Assembly (NCBI RefSeq): GCF_900316465.1
Contig: NZ_ONDD01000046.1
Span: 1-22,524 of the forward strand
Origin: an uncultured Fibrobacter sp.
Lineage (GTDB): Bacteria > Fibrobacterota > Fibrobacteria > Fibrobacterales > Fibrobacteraceae
DNA length: 22,524 bases
Direction: 5' to 3'
A program made the translations under genes and the position numbers. The notes beneath the pieces were generated by a model, which saw only the letters and a list, made by a program, of their open reading frames with translations, made no database searches and was not told where the DNA came from. Positions 14,766-22,524 of the stretch are shown here, in pieces. Numbering within the stretch: the first letter of the stretch is position 1; every line of letters starts with the position of its first letter.

Positions 14766-16403
14766 TTAAATCAGTCCTTCAAAGAAGTTGTTGCCCTTGT
14801 CATCCACGAGGATGAATGCGGGGAAGTCCTTGATGGTGATCTTGCGGATGGCTTCCATGCCGAGTTCCGGGAAGGCCACGATGTCGTTCGAAAGAATGTT
14901 CTGTTCAGCGAGAATGGCTGCTGGACCGCCGATGGAGCCGAGGAAGAATCCACCGTACTTCTTGCAGGCGTCGGTCACGTCCTGAGAGCGGTTGCCCTTA
15001 GCGACCATGATCATCGAAGCACCCTTGCTCTGGAAGCGCATCACGTACGGGTCCATGCGGTTAGCCGTCGTCGGGCCGAAGCTACCCGTGGGCATGCCTG
15101 CCGGAGTCTTGGCCGGGCCTGCGTAGTAAATCGGATGGTCAGACACGACCTTGAGCACGGTCTTTTCTTCGTCCGTGAGTTCTTCGCCGCGTTCCTGCTT
15201 GTCGAAGATTTCGGCAATCTTGGCGTGGGCCATGTCGCGAGCCACAATCATCGTGCCCTTGAGGCTAAGGCGCGTCTTCACCGGATACTTGGTGAGGTCG
15301 GCGAGCACTTCCTTCATCGGACGGTCGAGATCGATTTCAATAGCCGGAGCGAGGTTCACAGCGTTGCCAGCCGGGATGTAGTTTTCCGGATGGTGTTCCA
15401 TCTTTTCGAGCCAGAGGCCGTTTTCGTCAATCTTGGCCTTGATGTTACGGTCGGCAGAGCAGCTAACGCCGATAGAAACCGGGCAGCTAGCAGCATGACG
15501 CGGAGCGCGAATCACGCGAACATCGTGCACCAGGTACTTGCCGCCGAACTGGGCGCCAATACCTGTCTTCTGGCAGATGTGGAGAACCTTTTCTTCCATT
15601 TCGAGGTCGCGGAAAATACGACCGCCTTCGGAACCGCTGGTCGGAATATCATCGAGGTAGCCGCAGCTAGCGAGCTTCACCATGTGGGTGTTCATTTCGG
15701 CAGAGGTACCGCCAATCACGATAGCGAGGTGGTACGGAGGGCATGCGGCTGTACCGAGAGTCTTCACCTTTTCGGCGAGGAACTTTTCCAAGGACTTCGG
15801 GTTGAGGAGCGCCTTGGTCATGGGCCAGTAGTAAGTCTTGTTAGCAGAGCCACCGCCCTTGGCGACGAACAAGAACTTCATTTCGGCACCTTCTTCGGCG
15901 TGGATGTCGATCTGAGCCGGGAGGTTGCAACCGGTGTTCTTTTCTTCGTACATCGTGAGCGGAGCAATCTGGCTGTAACGAAGGTTCTTGGTGGTGTAGG
16001 CGTTGTAGACGCCTTCCGAAATGGCTTCGGCGTCGTCAAAACCAGTCCAGACTTGCTGGCCCTTGTGGGCAACGCAAATAGCCGTACCGGTGTCCTGGCA
16101 GAACGGGAGAATGCCCTTGGCGGCAACGCAGGCGTTCTTGAGCATAGTGAGGGCGACAAACTTGTCGTTATCCGAAGCTTCCGGATCCTGGAGAATCTTG
16201 GCGACCTTGGCCGTGTGGGCCGGGCGCAGGCAGAATTCCACTTCTTCGAAAGCTGCCTGGGCGATCTTGGTCAAGGCTTCCTTGGAAACTTTGAGGATTT
16301 TCTTGCCTTCGAATTCGGCGACGGTAACGCCGTCTTTGCCGAGGTTTACGTATTCGGTAGTATCTTCACCGTGCTGGACGGTAGCTTCGTATTTGAATGC
16401 CAT
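14766..16403 (-). CDS. Class I (iron-sulfur) fumarate hydratase
   Basis: Interconverts fumarate and malate in the cytoplasm. In a succinate-forming organism it probably runs toward fumarate in the reductive branch, which is an inference. 545 residues, the normal length for single-chain FumA/FumB-type enzymes, containing both the alpha-type N-terminal part and the beta-type C-terminal part. The three [4Fe-4S] ligands align with E. coli FumA as Cys102 (PFCQDTGT), Cys221 (AACPPYH) and Cys315 (GVSCSADR). Other family motifs are GGTSAEMN, PRHAASCP and TPAGMPTGSFGPTTANRMD. The oxygen-sensitive cluster fits an anaerobe. The start codon is preceded by a weak ribosome binding site, similar to that of fabG. 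Monocistronic: convergent to the arabinofuranosidase gene and divergent from the Ala-rich protein gene. Confidence 0.95.
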   Translation of the reverse strand: MAFKYEATVQHGEDTTEYVNLGKDGVTVAEFEGKKILKVSKEALTKIAQAAFEEVEFCLRPAHTAKVAKILQDPEASDNDKFVALTMLKNACVAAKGILPFCQDTGTAICVAHKGQQVWTGFDDAEAISEGVYNAYTTKNLRYSQIAPLTMYEEKNTGCNLPAQIDIHAEEGAEMKFLFVAKGGGSANKTYYWPMTKALLNPKSLEKFLAEKVKTLGTAACPPYHLAIVIGGTSAEMNTHMVKLASCGYLDDIPTSGSEGGRIFRDLEMEEKVLHICQKTGIGAQFGGKYLVHDVRVIRAPRHAASCPVSIGVSCSADRNIKAKIDENGLWLEKMEHHPENYIPAGNAVNLAPAIEIDLDRPMKEVLADLTKYPVKTRLSLKGTMIVARDMAHAKIAEIFDKQERGEELTDEEKTVLKVVSDHPIYYAGPAKTPAGMPTGSFGPTTANRMDPYVMRFQSKGASMIMVAKGNRSQDVTDACKKYGGFFLGSIGGPAAILAEQNILSNDIVAFPELGMEAIRKITIKDFPAFILVDDKGNNFFEGLI

Positions 16404-16431
16404 AGTAGTTAGCCTGTTTTAAGGTTGTTGT

Positions 16432-16519
16432 TGTCTTCCCGCACCTAGATGACAATAGCCACTTGCAGCTTTGCTGCTTAGTGGATATGATCCTCGGAAC
16501 GGGGACGGGATCTCCTTTT
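16432..16519. repeat. 88-bp structured intergenic repeat, copy E3
   Basis: Same length and order as the copies at 2369 and 5046: starts TGTCTTCCCG; a hairpin with outer arms CCACT/AGTGG (16459-16463, 16480-16484) and inner arms GCAGC/GCTGC; then TCCTCGGAACGGGGA and GGGATCTCCTTTT. Stem sequences differ from E1 yet remain paired. It lies upstream of fumarase, between two divergent genes, in a context unrelated to GH9, so it is a dispersed element rather than part of the cellulase unit. Confidence 0.75.
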
Positions 16520-16800
16520 CCAGCCTGAAAAAAGAATTCTTTTTCTCGGCTAGGAGGGGAAGACAATTGAGGTTGAATGTTTTTTTTATGCGTGTAATTT
16601 AAAATTTCTTGCAGTCTCCGTCCTAAAAAAGCTGCCTGAATGGAGTGGTTTAGCCCGCGGCGGTGTGCGAAAAATCGCAAAAAGCCGATGAAAAGACGAA
16701 AATAGCGGACAATTTGAACTTTTTTTATAAAAAACTTGGCGAACGACCGAAATTTGTACTATTTTTTACATCGTAAAAAGTTTAAACTGAAGAGGATACT
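16520..16800. other. A/T-rich intergenic leader upstream of the Ala-rich protein gene
   Basis: Remainder of the 397-bp gap between the divergent fumarase and Ala-rich genes. It is rich in A and T runs near 16698-16790. AGAGGA at 16791-16796 is the ribosome binding site for the ATG at 16801. TTGAAC (16714) and TTGTAC (16754) resemble -35 boxes but lack convincing -10 partners. No gene, tRNA or clear riboswitch was recognised here. Confidence 0.4.
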
Positions 16801-17442
16801 ATGAAGATCAAGACTCTCATGCTGGCAACCATGCTTGCCTCTGCTGTTGTTTTTGCAGCCCCGGCTGCCAAGAAGGAAGCTGCCCCGGCCGCTAAGCCCG
16901 CCGCTGCCGCTCCTGCCGCCGAAGCCGCCAAGCCGGCTCCCGCAGCTGCTCCTGCCGCAGCCCCCGCTGCTCAGCCCGCCGCCGAAGCTCCGAAGGCCGA
17001 AGCCGCCAAGGCTGAACCGGCTCCCGCCGCCGCACCGGCTGCCGCCGCTGCTCCTGCCGCTGCCGACACCGCCAAGGCTACCGAAGCCGCACCTGCCGCT
17101 GCTGATTCTACCGCAGCCGCGGCCCCGGCTGACTCCGCCGCCGCTCCGGCTGAAGCCGTAGCCGCCGCCGACACCGCCAAGGCCGATACCGCCAAGACCG
17201 AAGTGCTCGAAGCCAAGGCTGAAGAAGCCCCGGTCGACAGCGCCGCTCTCGCCAAGGCCGAAGAAGAAAAGAAGGCTGCCGAAGAAGCCGCCAAGGCCCG
17301 TGCCGAAGAACAGGCTGCTCTTGAAAACAGCACCGCCGGTTCTGCCAAGACCTCTATCATGGAAAACCCGTGGGAATTCCTGATCGTGTCTGCCGCCTTC
17401 GTTGCTTCTGTGCTCGTGATCATCTTCACCGGCAAGGACTAA
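16801..17442 (+). CDS. Ala/Pro/Lys-rich exported protein with C-terminal membrane segment
   Basis: 213 residues, not assigned to a family. Signal peptide about 1-19 (MKIKTLMLATMLASAVVFAA). Residues about 20-185 are low-complexity Ala, Pro, Lys and Glu with AADTAKA-like repeats, becoming more charged and coiled-coil-like at about 140-180 (AKAEEEKKAAEEAAKARAEE). A hydrophobic segment about 192-209 (FLIVSAAFVASVLVIIF) then ends TGKD. This predicts an extended periplasmic arm tethered to the inner membrane by its C-terminus, as in other Ala/Pro-rich envelope spacers; function unknown. Codons are strongly GCC/GCT-biased, which opens spurious frames on both strands. Good AGAGGA ribosome binding site and a strong terminator after the stop, so it is monocistronic and probably well expressed. 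Confidence 0.82.
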   Translation: MKIKTLMLATMLASAVVFAAPAAKKEAAPAAKPAAAAPAAEAAKPAPAAAPAAAPAAQPAAEAPKAEAAKAEPAPAAAPAAAAAPAAADTAKATEAAPAAADSTAAAAPADSAAAPAEAVAAADTAKADTAKTEVLEAKAEEAPVDSAALAKAEEEKKAAEEAAKARAEEQAALENSTAGSAKTSIMENPWEFLIVSAAFVASVLVIIFTGKD

Positions 17443-17472
17443 TCTAGCGGTTTAAAATCCACAGATTTTCAG

Positions 17473-17504
17473 AGGTCGACACCTACGGGTGCCGACCTTT
17501 TTTT
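17473..17504 (+). terminator. Rho-independent terminator after the Ala-rich protein gene
   Basis: Stem AGGTCGACACC (17473-17483) with GGTGCCGACCT (17488-17498), 11 positions with one A-C mismatch and a TACG tetraloop, followed by seven T. It begins 31 nt after the stop. Confidence 0.88.
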
Positions 17505-17536
17505 GTTGCCACCATGTCATGCCTGTTTTTTTTGTC

Positions 17537-17557
17537 ATGCCGGACTAGGTCCGGCAT
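17537..17557. repeat. REP-like palindrome
   Basis: Perfect 9-bp arms ATGCCGGAC / GTCCGGCAT around a TAG loop, preceded by GTC and followed by CTCCTTTT. Same layout as 10546-10567 (GTC, palindrome, then CTCCTTTT) with a different stem sequence, so it belongs to the same dispersed class. It sits 33 bp after a terminator. Confidence 0.65.
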
Positions 17558-17809
17558 CTCCTTTTCCACCGCTCGCCTGTAAACAATTTTAAACCTTGTT
17601 CTATATATTTCTTACTAAAATCTTTTATACGAAACGGCGTGTCCCAAATCATTGAAAATTGCCGTTTTTGAGAGCAAAAAGCGAACATTTTCTGTTTTTA
17701 ACGCAACCGCTTTTTGACTAATAAATCTATTTTTAATTTTGTGTATTTGGGCGTTTGCTTAACGGGTGCAGCTGTACCCGCCATTTGGTTGTATACAAAG
17801 GAGGCTATT
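17558..17809. promoter_or_regulatory. Upstream region of the large GH9 gene, with an 18-bp near-palindrome
   Basis: 252 bp, mostly A/T-rich, with no gene recognised. TTGACT at 17714-17719 is a plausible -35 without a strong -10. The segment 17763-17780 (CGGGTGCAGCTGTACCCG) is a near-perfect palindrome with one mismatched pair, 29 nt before the start codon: a possible operator or leader hairpin. AAAGGAGG at 17797-17804 is a very strong ribosome binding site 5 nt before the GTG start. Confidence 0.4.
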
Positions 17810-20800
17810 GTGCCTAAAACGAAGTGTCTTGTGTCTGCGATGTTTATCGCGATGGCTGCTGTGACTGCCATGGCTGCAACTCAGGAACAACCTACTCCTT
17901 ACGATTTGCTCCGTCCGATTTTCCCGCTGACTTGGGATTCCACTGTATTTGACACGTTTGACACGACAGTGACCATAAAGCACAATATGGTGCCCAAGAA
18001 CCGCACCCCGGCCGCTTACATGCCGAATGTCCTTATTCCCGATACTTTGAACCAGGCTTACCTGGATGCCATGAACACGCATATTTCTCCGATTCGTGTG
18101 AACCAGGCCGGTTACCTTGAAAAGGACCCTGAAAAGCAATTCTTCTATGTGGGTAACGCTTCTACTTTCGAAGTGGTGGATATCGACGGTAAATCCCTGG
18201 ACCCGAAGGTAACGGGTACATTCCAGCCCAGCACTAAGACGACTTCTTCTACTTGGCGTATCATTGCTGGTACCAATGCTGCAACTCATGATAAACTGCG
18301 CTACGAAGTTAACATTACAGGCCCTTCGGGAACTATTCAAGTCGGACATCTTCCGGCTGGACTTCCTACCAAGACCCGTCTTCGCGTTAAAGTCGGGAAT
18401 GAACTTTCTAGTACGTTCATTATAAGTGATGAAGTTTATTCCATGGTGAAGAATGCCGCCCTTAAGTTCTACGGAATCAACCGTAGCGGCAATTCGGAAT
18501 CTTGGTTCCACCCGGCAAGTCATACTTTGGATGGTATGGGCGCTCTTGCGAAGATTACCGGAGAGGGAAATGCTGCTCAATTTTATTCGGGCGTCAACGA
18601 GGCTATGGCAGGAACGTTGGCTGGTGGCTTCTATGACTGCGGCGACCACTTGAAGGAATCCCAGACGCAGATGTTTGCCATGGCGGTGGCCGCCGTGATG
18701 ACGGCTACGAACCCCGATGCCGACGATGACGTTTACGCCTTTAACCATGGTGAAACGGTGAATACCGACGGTATTCCGGACATGTTACGCGAAGTAAAAC
18801 ATGCTGCTGATTTTGTCCTTAAAGCCTATGTACGAGCCAAGGGCGTGATTGATGATATGGCGCTTTCGATTGGTGATTTCCAACCTGACCATATGTGGTG
18901 GGGTCGTCCGGAAACCCAGGACAAGTTGCCAATGGATTCGAGCAAGGGGGACCCGGCTATAAGCAGAGGTGGTCCTTTAACTAGACACGTTCGTTTGGGG
19001 GAAATTGGTTCTTCTGTTGCTGGTGAAACGGCTGCGGGCCTCGCTATTTTGGCTAGGAGTTATGCCGAATATGATAAACCCTTTGCCGATAGCTGCTTGA
19101 TGGTTGCTAAAAAGATGTATGAATTCGGAAAAAATATTGCTACTGGTAAAACAGCAGGGTATAAGTACAATACGACTCCTCTTTTTAACACCCCGGCATA
19201 TAACGGTTCTACCATTTTCCATGACGACATGGCTCTTGCTGCAGTAGGTTTGCTCTATGCCACTAAGGATACGACGTACCTTTACGATATCGCTGAAAAC
19301 CCCGCGTTGCGAGGCGACCAAGGCAAACAGGACTTTGCGTATGATAACCCACGGGGATTGTTCCGTGGCGGGTGGTTCACCTTCAAACAGGCTGGTTTCT
19401 TTAAAAACGGCGCCAATACGGACTGGGCTAGTACTTTTACATTTGCCTTGTATGCGTTCTATAAATTGATTCTTAAAGATGAAGCGACGGCCGCCTCGTA
19501 CGGCATTAGCAACGATAGACGTTTGGAATATGCAGAAGATGTTGCTTACACTATGGCGACCAACGTGTCTGCCGTCTCTTATAAAGAATCAGGAGTGCCG
19601 AAAGAATCCATCGTATTGCCTAAGGGTATGGGGGGATGGGGTGTTGCTGATGCTGGTACATTGCAATACGAACCGATATGGTACACCATGTACACCACTC
19701 AGACTTGGATTTATAACCGTTACCAGTTAGGCAACACGATTGACGTTTTTACTTATGCTGATGTGACAAAAGATTTGGAAGGTGTGGCATTACCCCAAAC
19801 TGGTATTCAAGACTGGAAGTCTGCCGAAATGTACCAGTTGGGCATTAACCAGTTGAACTACATGCTAGGCATGAACCCCTGGGATGTTTCGTTTATTTAT
19901 GGTATTGGTGACAAAAATGATGCTCACCCGCACCACCGTGCCGCTAACCCCGAAGGCAAGAACATGCCGGGTGCCGCCTACAAGTACAGGCCCCCTGTAG
20001 GTGCTTTATTTGGTGGTGTTAGGGCAGATGAACCGTGGAATCCCGAAGGTCATGGTGGAACAAGTAACGCGAGCTGGGATAATTATAAAATTTCTGAAGC
20101 TTGTCTTGATGCTTCTGCAATCCTCATTGGAAGTACGATGTTGGTCGCTCAGAAATCCGATAGAACCGTAGCTCCTGATGTTAACGTGGAAATCCGCCAT
20201 GTGAGCATGGACTCTGCCATTGTGGTGGTCAAACTTTCAAAACGTGGAACTTCGACCATTTACTACGGCACTAGTGAAACCTCAATGACCGAGGTTGCTG
20301 TTCCAGACAGTAATGTGGCGGGAGTGCGTCATGAAATCATCTTGCGCGATTTGCAGCCGGGGACGGGGTACTACTTCTATGTTGTGGGTGCGAACGCCTA
20401 CAATCCGGACAACAAGACCACCAAGTACATGGTGGATTCTACAAAGACGCCGTTTAGCTTTACTACACTCAATACGGTGGAAAGTGCCCAAATTACGAAC
20501 GTGACCGTGTGTAACCTGTTTGGCGATAGTGCCGAAATCATGTGGTACACCCCGAACGGTGAATACGAATCCAAGATTTATTGGGATACGGTTCCGCATA
20601 CGAACCCCTCTGAGTACGCCTTTAACAGTGGCGCTGGCAATGCCGACGTGTCTGGCATTCCGACCAAGTTCCACTACGTAAAAATCGGTGGTCTTAAGGA
20701 ACAGACGACTTACTATTACATGGTCGAAAGTAACGGACAGCGCACCAATGTGGATGACGAGACGGGTGAATTGCTGAAGTTTACCACGCCAGTGGGTTGG

Positions 20801-22524
20801 TATGACTTTAGTATTCGTGCTTATCAGTATGTGGATGATGCTAGTGGTCTTGATGCCATGGACATCAATATTTACAATAATGAATCTAGACCGTTCGATA
20901 ATCTTGAATTGCGCTTGTACTTTACGGCCTTGCCCGAAGAAGTGGATAATTGCGCCTTCCTTATTGATACGGACATTTTGCAGGCGTACGATGAAGCTGG
21001 CTTTAACCATCCGCTTTGGGACAAAGATGAAAATAATGTTGGCGATTCCGTCCGTGCGCTTATGAGAGATTCCAAGCCGGAACCGTTGCCTGATACCTAT
21101 GACCCGGCAACAGGCAAACAGTCTTACTACTTCCCTGTACCTCTCGGCCCAGCTGTAGTGAGGTCTGCGTCTAGAGTTCGTTTGGATTTTATGTTCTCTC
21201 AAGGAGGATCCAACGATGGTTTTGAACATTGTGAGACGCATCGTATACCCCAGAAAAAGCAATTGGGTGTAAATACGGGTGACTGGTCTTGGCGCCCGCA
21301 CAAGTTCTTGGAAGATGGTGCCGATTATGCTGGCATGCCGGTCGAAAGCAAGGACTATGGCGACTTCGATACGGATATTCCTATTAACCCGTTTATTACG
21401 GTTTATCGTAAGAATGAATTTATTTGGGGTTACAGCCCGTCTTACCAAGAAATGACCAAGAAGCGTGCCCATTACGAAATGGATGTGCATCTTGATGCTC
21501 CGTTTAACGTGTCTGACGGTTCTTACGTGCAGATTGACCAGACTAGCAGCACTGTGTACGTGAGGGGTTATGCCCAGGTCTCGGAACAGGGCTACATTAC
21601 GCGTATTTGGGCGAACGGTCAAGAAATTAAAACAACTCTTGTTAGGGTTGCTGGTAGCGATGAAATCACCTTGATTGATGTTGAAAATCATGATGTTGTG
21701 GCTCATTATAATGTAAAGAGAGGTGATGGCCCCATTGACTCGACTGGTCTTTGGACTTTGAACATTCCTGTGAAGATGAAGATCGGTAGCAACAAGATTG
21801 ATGTAACGATTTTCGCCGGTGCAAACCCGGAATGCGAAGAATGTGCTGAAAATGGCGGCTGTGCCTTTATCAACCGCAGTTACTATGTGCAGTTTACTCG
21901 CGGCAACATGACCCAGTCTATGCTCACTCTTAAGGATGAAGCGGGCAACCCGGTGACCTCTCCGGCAGACCCGTCTAACACTCGTTTCTTTGTTTACTTG
22001 AACGATAAGGATAAGGCCGGAACCTCTGCGCCGATCGAAGTCCTGATTGTGAACAACAAGAAGAGCGATACCTTGAAGGTGAAGATGGTGGAAGATGCCT
22101 CTAACCCGGGTAGCTTCAAGAGTGCATTTGCTATTACGGCTACTTCTATTGCTCCGGAAGCTCGAAACGGCAACCAGATTTCGTTCTTTGCGGGTGACAC
22201 CATCCAGGTAATTTATACCGACCCGGATGACGAAGAAGATATCTCGAAGCAGAGCTTCTATGCCGAGGCCAAGTACCCCGAACCCACGAAGGTGCTTGCC
22301 CAGGATACCGACTGCGATAACGTGGCCGATAAACTCTTGGTCGAGTTTAGCAACACGCTGATTAGCGACTACAGTTTTGACAGCATTCGCGTGTACTTGC
22401 CGGGCATGGCCGACACGGTGACCTTGAAGGTGGACGCCTCGAAGGCTAAGTTGGACGGTATCGCCGACATCAGCCGCTCGCTCGAAGGCCGTGCTGCCGG
22501 TGTGAGTGTGCAGAACGTGTCGGG
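17810..22524 (+). CDS. Very large multidomain GH9 glycoside hydrolase, 3' end outside the window
   Basis: Secreted family 9 enzyme, at least 1,571 residues; the frame stays open to the window end. Start is GTG at 17810, supported by AAAGGAGG 5 nt upstream and the following signal peptide (VPKTKCLVSAMFIAMAAV, cut after AMA near residue 22). An Ig-like domain begins near residue 100 (PIRVNQAGYL). The catalytic domain (about 210-775) has GGFYDCGD with Asp276 and Asp279, PHHR at 707-710 and probable acid Glu763. Then two fibronectin-III-like domains (about 790-885 and 893-993), a CBM3-like beta-sandwich (about 995-1213, LDAMDINIYNNES, LELRLYFTALP), another Ig-like module with a Cys-rich CEECAENGGC loop (about 1225-1366), and further beta modules including DTDCDNVADKLLVEF. 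It is a diverged paralogue of the tandem GH9 set. The CBM3-like call is tentative. Confidence 0.92.
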   Translation, partial: MPKTKCLVSAMFIAMAAVTAMAATQEQPTPYDLLRPIFPLTWDSTVFDTFDTTVTIKHNMVPKNRTPAAYMPNVLIPDTLNQAYLDAMNTHISPIRVNQAGYLEKDPEKQFFYVGNASTFEVVDIDGKSLDPKVTGTFQPSTKTTSSTWRIIAGTNAATHDKLRYEVNITGPSGTIQVGHLPAGLPTKTRLRVKVGNELSSTFIISDEVYSMVKNAALKFYGINRSGNSESWFHPASHTLDGMGALAKITGEGNAAQFYSGVNEAMAGTLAGGFYDCGDHLKESQTQMFAMAVAAVMTATNPDADDDVYAFNHGETVNTDGIPDMLREVKHAADFVLKAYVRAKGVIDDMALSIGDFQPDHMWWGRPETQDKLPMDSSKGDPAISRGGPLTRHVRLGEIGSSVAGETAAGLAILARSYAEYDKPFADSCLMVAKKMYEFGKNIATGKTAGYKYNTTPLFNTPAYNGSTIFHDDMALAAVGLLYATKDTTYLYDIAENPALRGDQGKQDFAYDNPRGLFRGGWFTFKQAGFFKNGANTDWASTFTFALYAFYKLILKDEATAASYGISNDRRLEYAEDVAYTMATNVSAVSYKESGVPKESIVLPKGMGGWGVADAGTLQYEPIWYTMYTTQTWIYNRYQLGNTIDVFTYADVTKDLEGVALPQTGIQDWKSAEMYQLGINQLNYMLGMNPWDVSFIYGIGDKNDAHPHHRAANPEGKNMPGAAYKYRPPVGALFGGVRADEPWNPEGHGGTSNASWDNYKISEACLDASAILIGSTMLVAQKSDRTVAPDVNVEIRHVSMDSAIVVVKLSKRGTSTIYYGTSETSMTEVAVPDSNVAGVRHEIILRDLQPGTGYYFYVVGANAYNPDNKTTKYMVDSTKTPFSFTTLNTVESAQITNVTVCNLFGDSAEIMWYTPNGEYESKIYWDTVPHTNPSEYAFNSGAGNADVSGIPTKFHYVKIGGLKEQTTYYYMVESNGQRTNVDDETGELLKFTTPVGWYDFSIRAYQYVDDASGLDAMDINIYNNESRPFDNLELRLYFTALPEEVDNCAFLIDTDILQAYDEAGFNHPLWDKDENNVGDSVRALMRDSKPEPLPDTYDPATGKQSYYFPVPLGPAVVRSASRVRLDFMFSQGGSNDGFEHCETHRIPQKKQLGVNTGDWSWRPHKFLEDGADYAGMPVESKDYGDFDTDIPINPFITVYRKNEFIWGYSPSYQEMTKKRAHYEMDVHLDAPFNVSDGSYVQIDQTSSTVYVRGYAQVSEQGYITRIWANGQEIKTTLVRVAGSDEITLIDVENHDVVAHYNVKRGDGPIDSTGLWTLNIPVKMKIGSNKIDVTIFAGANPECEECAENGGCAFINRSYYVQFTRGNMTQSMLTLKDEAGNPVTSPADPSNTRFFVYLNDKDKAGTSAPIEVLIVNNKKSDTLKVKMVEDASNPGSFKSAFAITATSIAPEARNGNQISFFAGDTIQVIYTDPDDEEDISKQSFYAEAKYPEPTKVLAQDTDCDNVADKLLVEFSNTLISDYSFDSIRVYLPGMADTVTLKVDASKAKLDGIADISRSLEGRAAGVSVQNVS

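Noticed and set aside
14745..16412. 555-codon open frame on the + strand opposite fumarase
   Set aside because: Antisense shadow of a well-supported class I fumarase; its His- and Val-rich composition matches no family.
16971..17435. Ala/Ser-rich frame on the - strand and Pro/Leu-rich frame on the + strand over the Ala-rich gene
   Set aside because: GCC/GCT repeats keep other frames open; only the frame from 16801 has a ribosome binding site, signal peptide and terminator.
20282..21706. 474-codon open frame on the - strand
   Set aside because: Antisense shadow of the giant GH9 gene, whose + strand frame is continuous from 17810 with recognisable domains.

Overview
This window most likely comes from a Fibrobacter genome (Fibrobacterota, fibre-degrading gut bacteria). 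The evidence is several multidomain GH9 cellulases with an N-terminal Ig-like domain and secretion-tail-like C-termini, a TIGR02147-type regulator (a family described from Fibrobacter succinogenes), and a secreted GH54 arabinofuranosidase carrying a CBM6. Assignment is by recognition of protein families; no search was run.

Layout. (1) 1-7497: a tandem array of three closely related GH9 genes on the + strand. Copy 1 is cut by the window edge, copy 2 is intact, and copy 3 is broken by two frame-shifting deletions. Copies are separated by a nearly identical intergenic stretch of about 155 bp carrying an 88-bp structured repeat. (2) 7555-10526: a housekeeping block, fabD-fabG-acpP-rnc, with terminators before fabD and after acpP. 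(3) 10575-12665 on the - strand: a TIGR02147-type regulator followed 3 nt later by a lipoprotein gene. (4) 12814-14544 on the + strand, divergent from the regulator: a secreted GH54-CBM6 arabinofuranosidase. (5) 14766-16403 on the - strand: class I fumarase, with a relic of a second fumarase 3' end about 115 bp beyond its stop. (6) 16801-17442: an Ala/Pro-rich secreted or membrane-anchored protein. (7) 17810 to the window end: a very large GH9 enzyme (more than 1,571 residues, GTG start) with fibronectin-III-like, CBM3-like and further Ig-like modules.

The biology is plant cell wall degradation (GH9 for cellulose or beta-glucan, GH54 for arabinose side chains) interleaved with fatty acid synthesis, RNA processing and central carbon metabolism. 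Fumarase fits the succinate-producing metabolism of Fibrobacter. No complete phage, transposon, CRISPR array, tRNA or rRNA was seen.

The most interesting non-coding signals are an 88-bp hairpin repeat present three times, with stems that differ in sequence but stay paired; a nine-codon fumarase relic whose differences from the live gene are all synonymous; and sequence anomalies in the GH9 array. Those anomalies begin at the ends of 92-100 bp stretches identical between copies, so misassembly must be excluded before copy 3 is called a true pseudogene.
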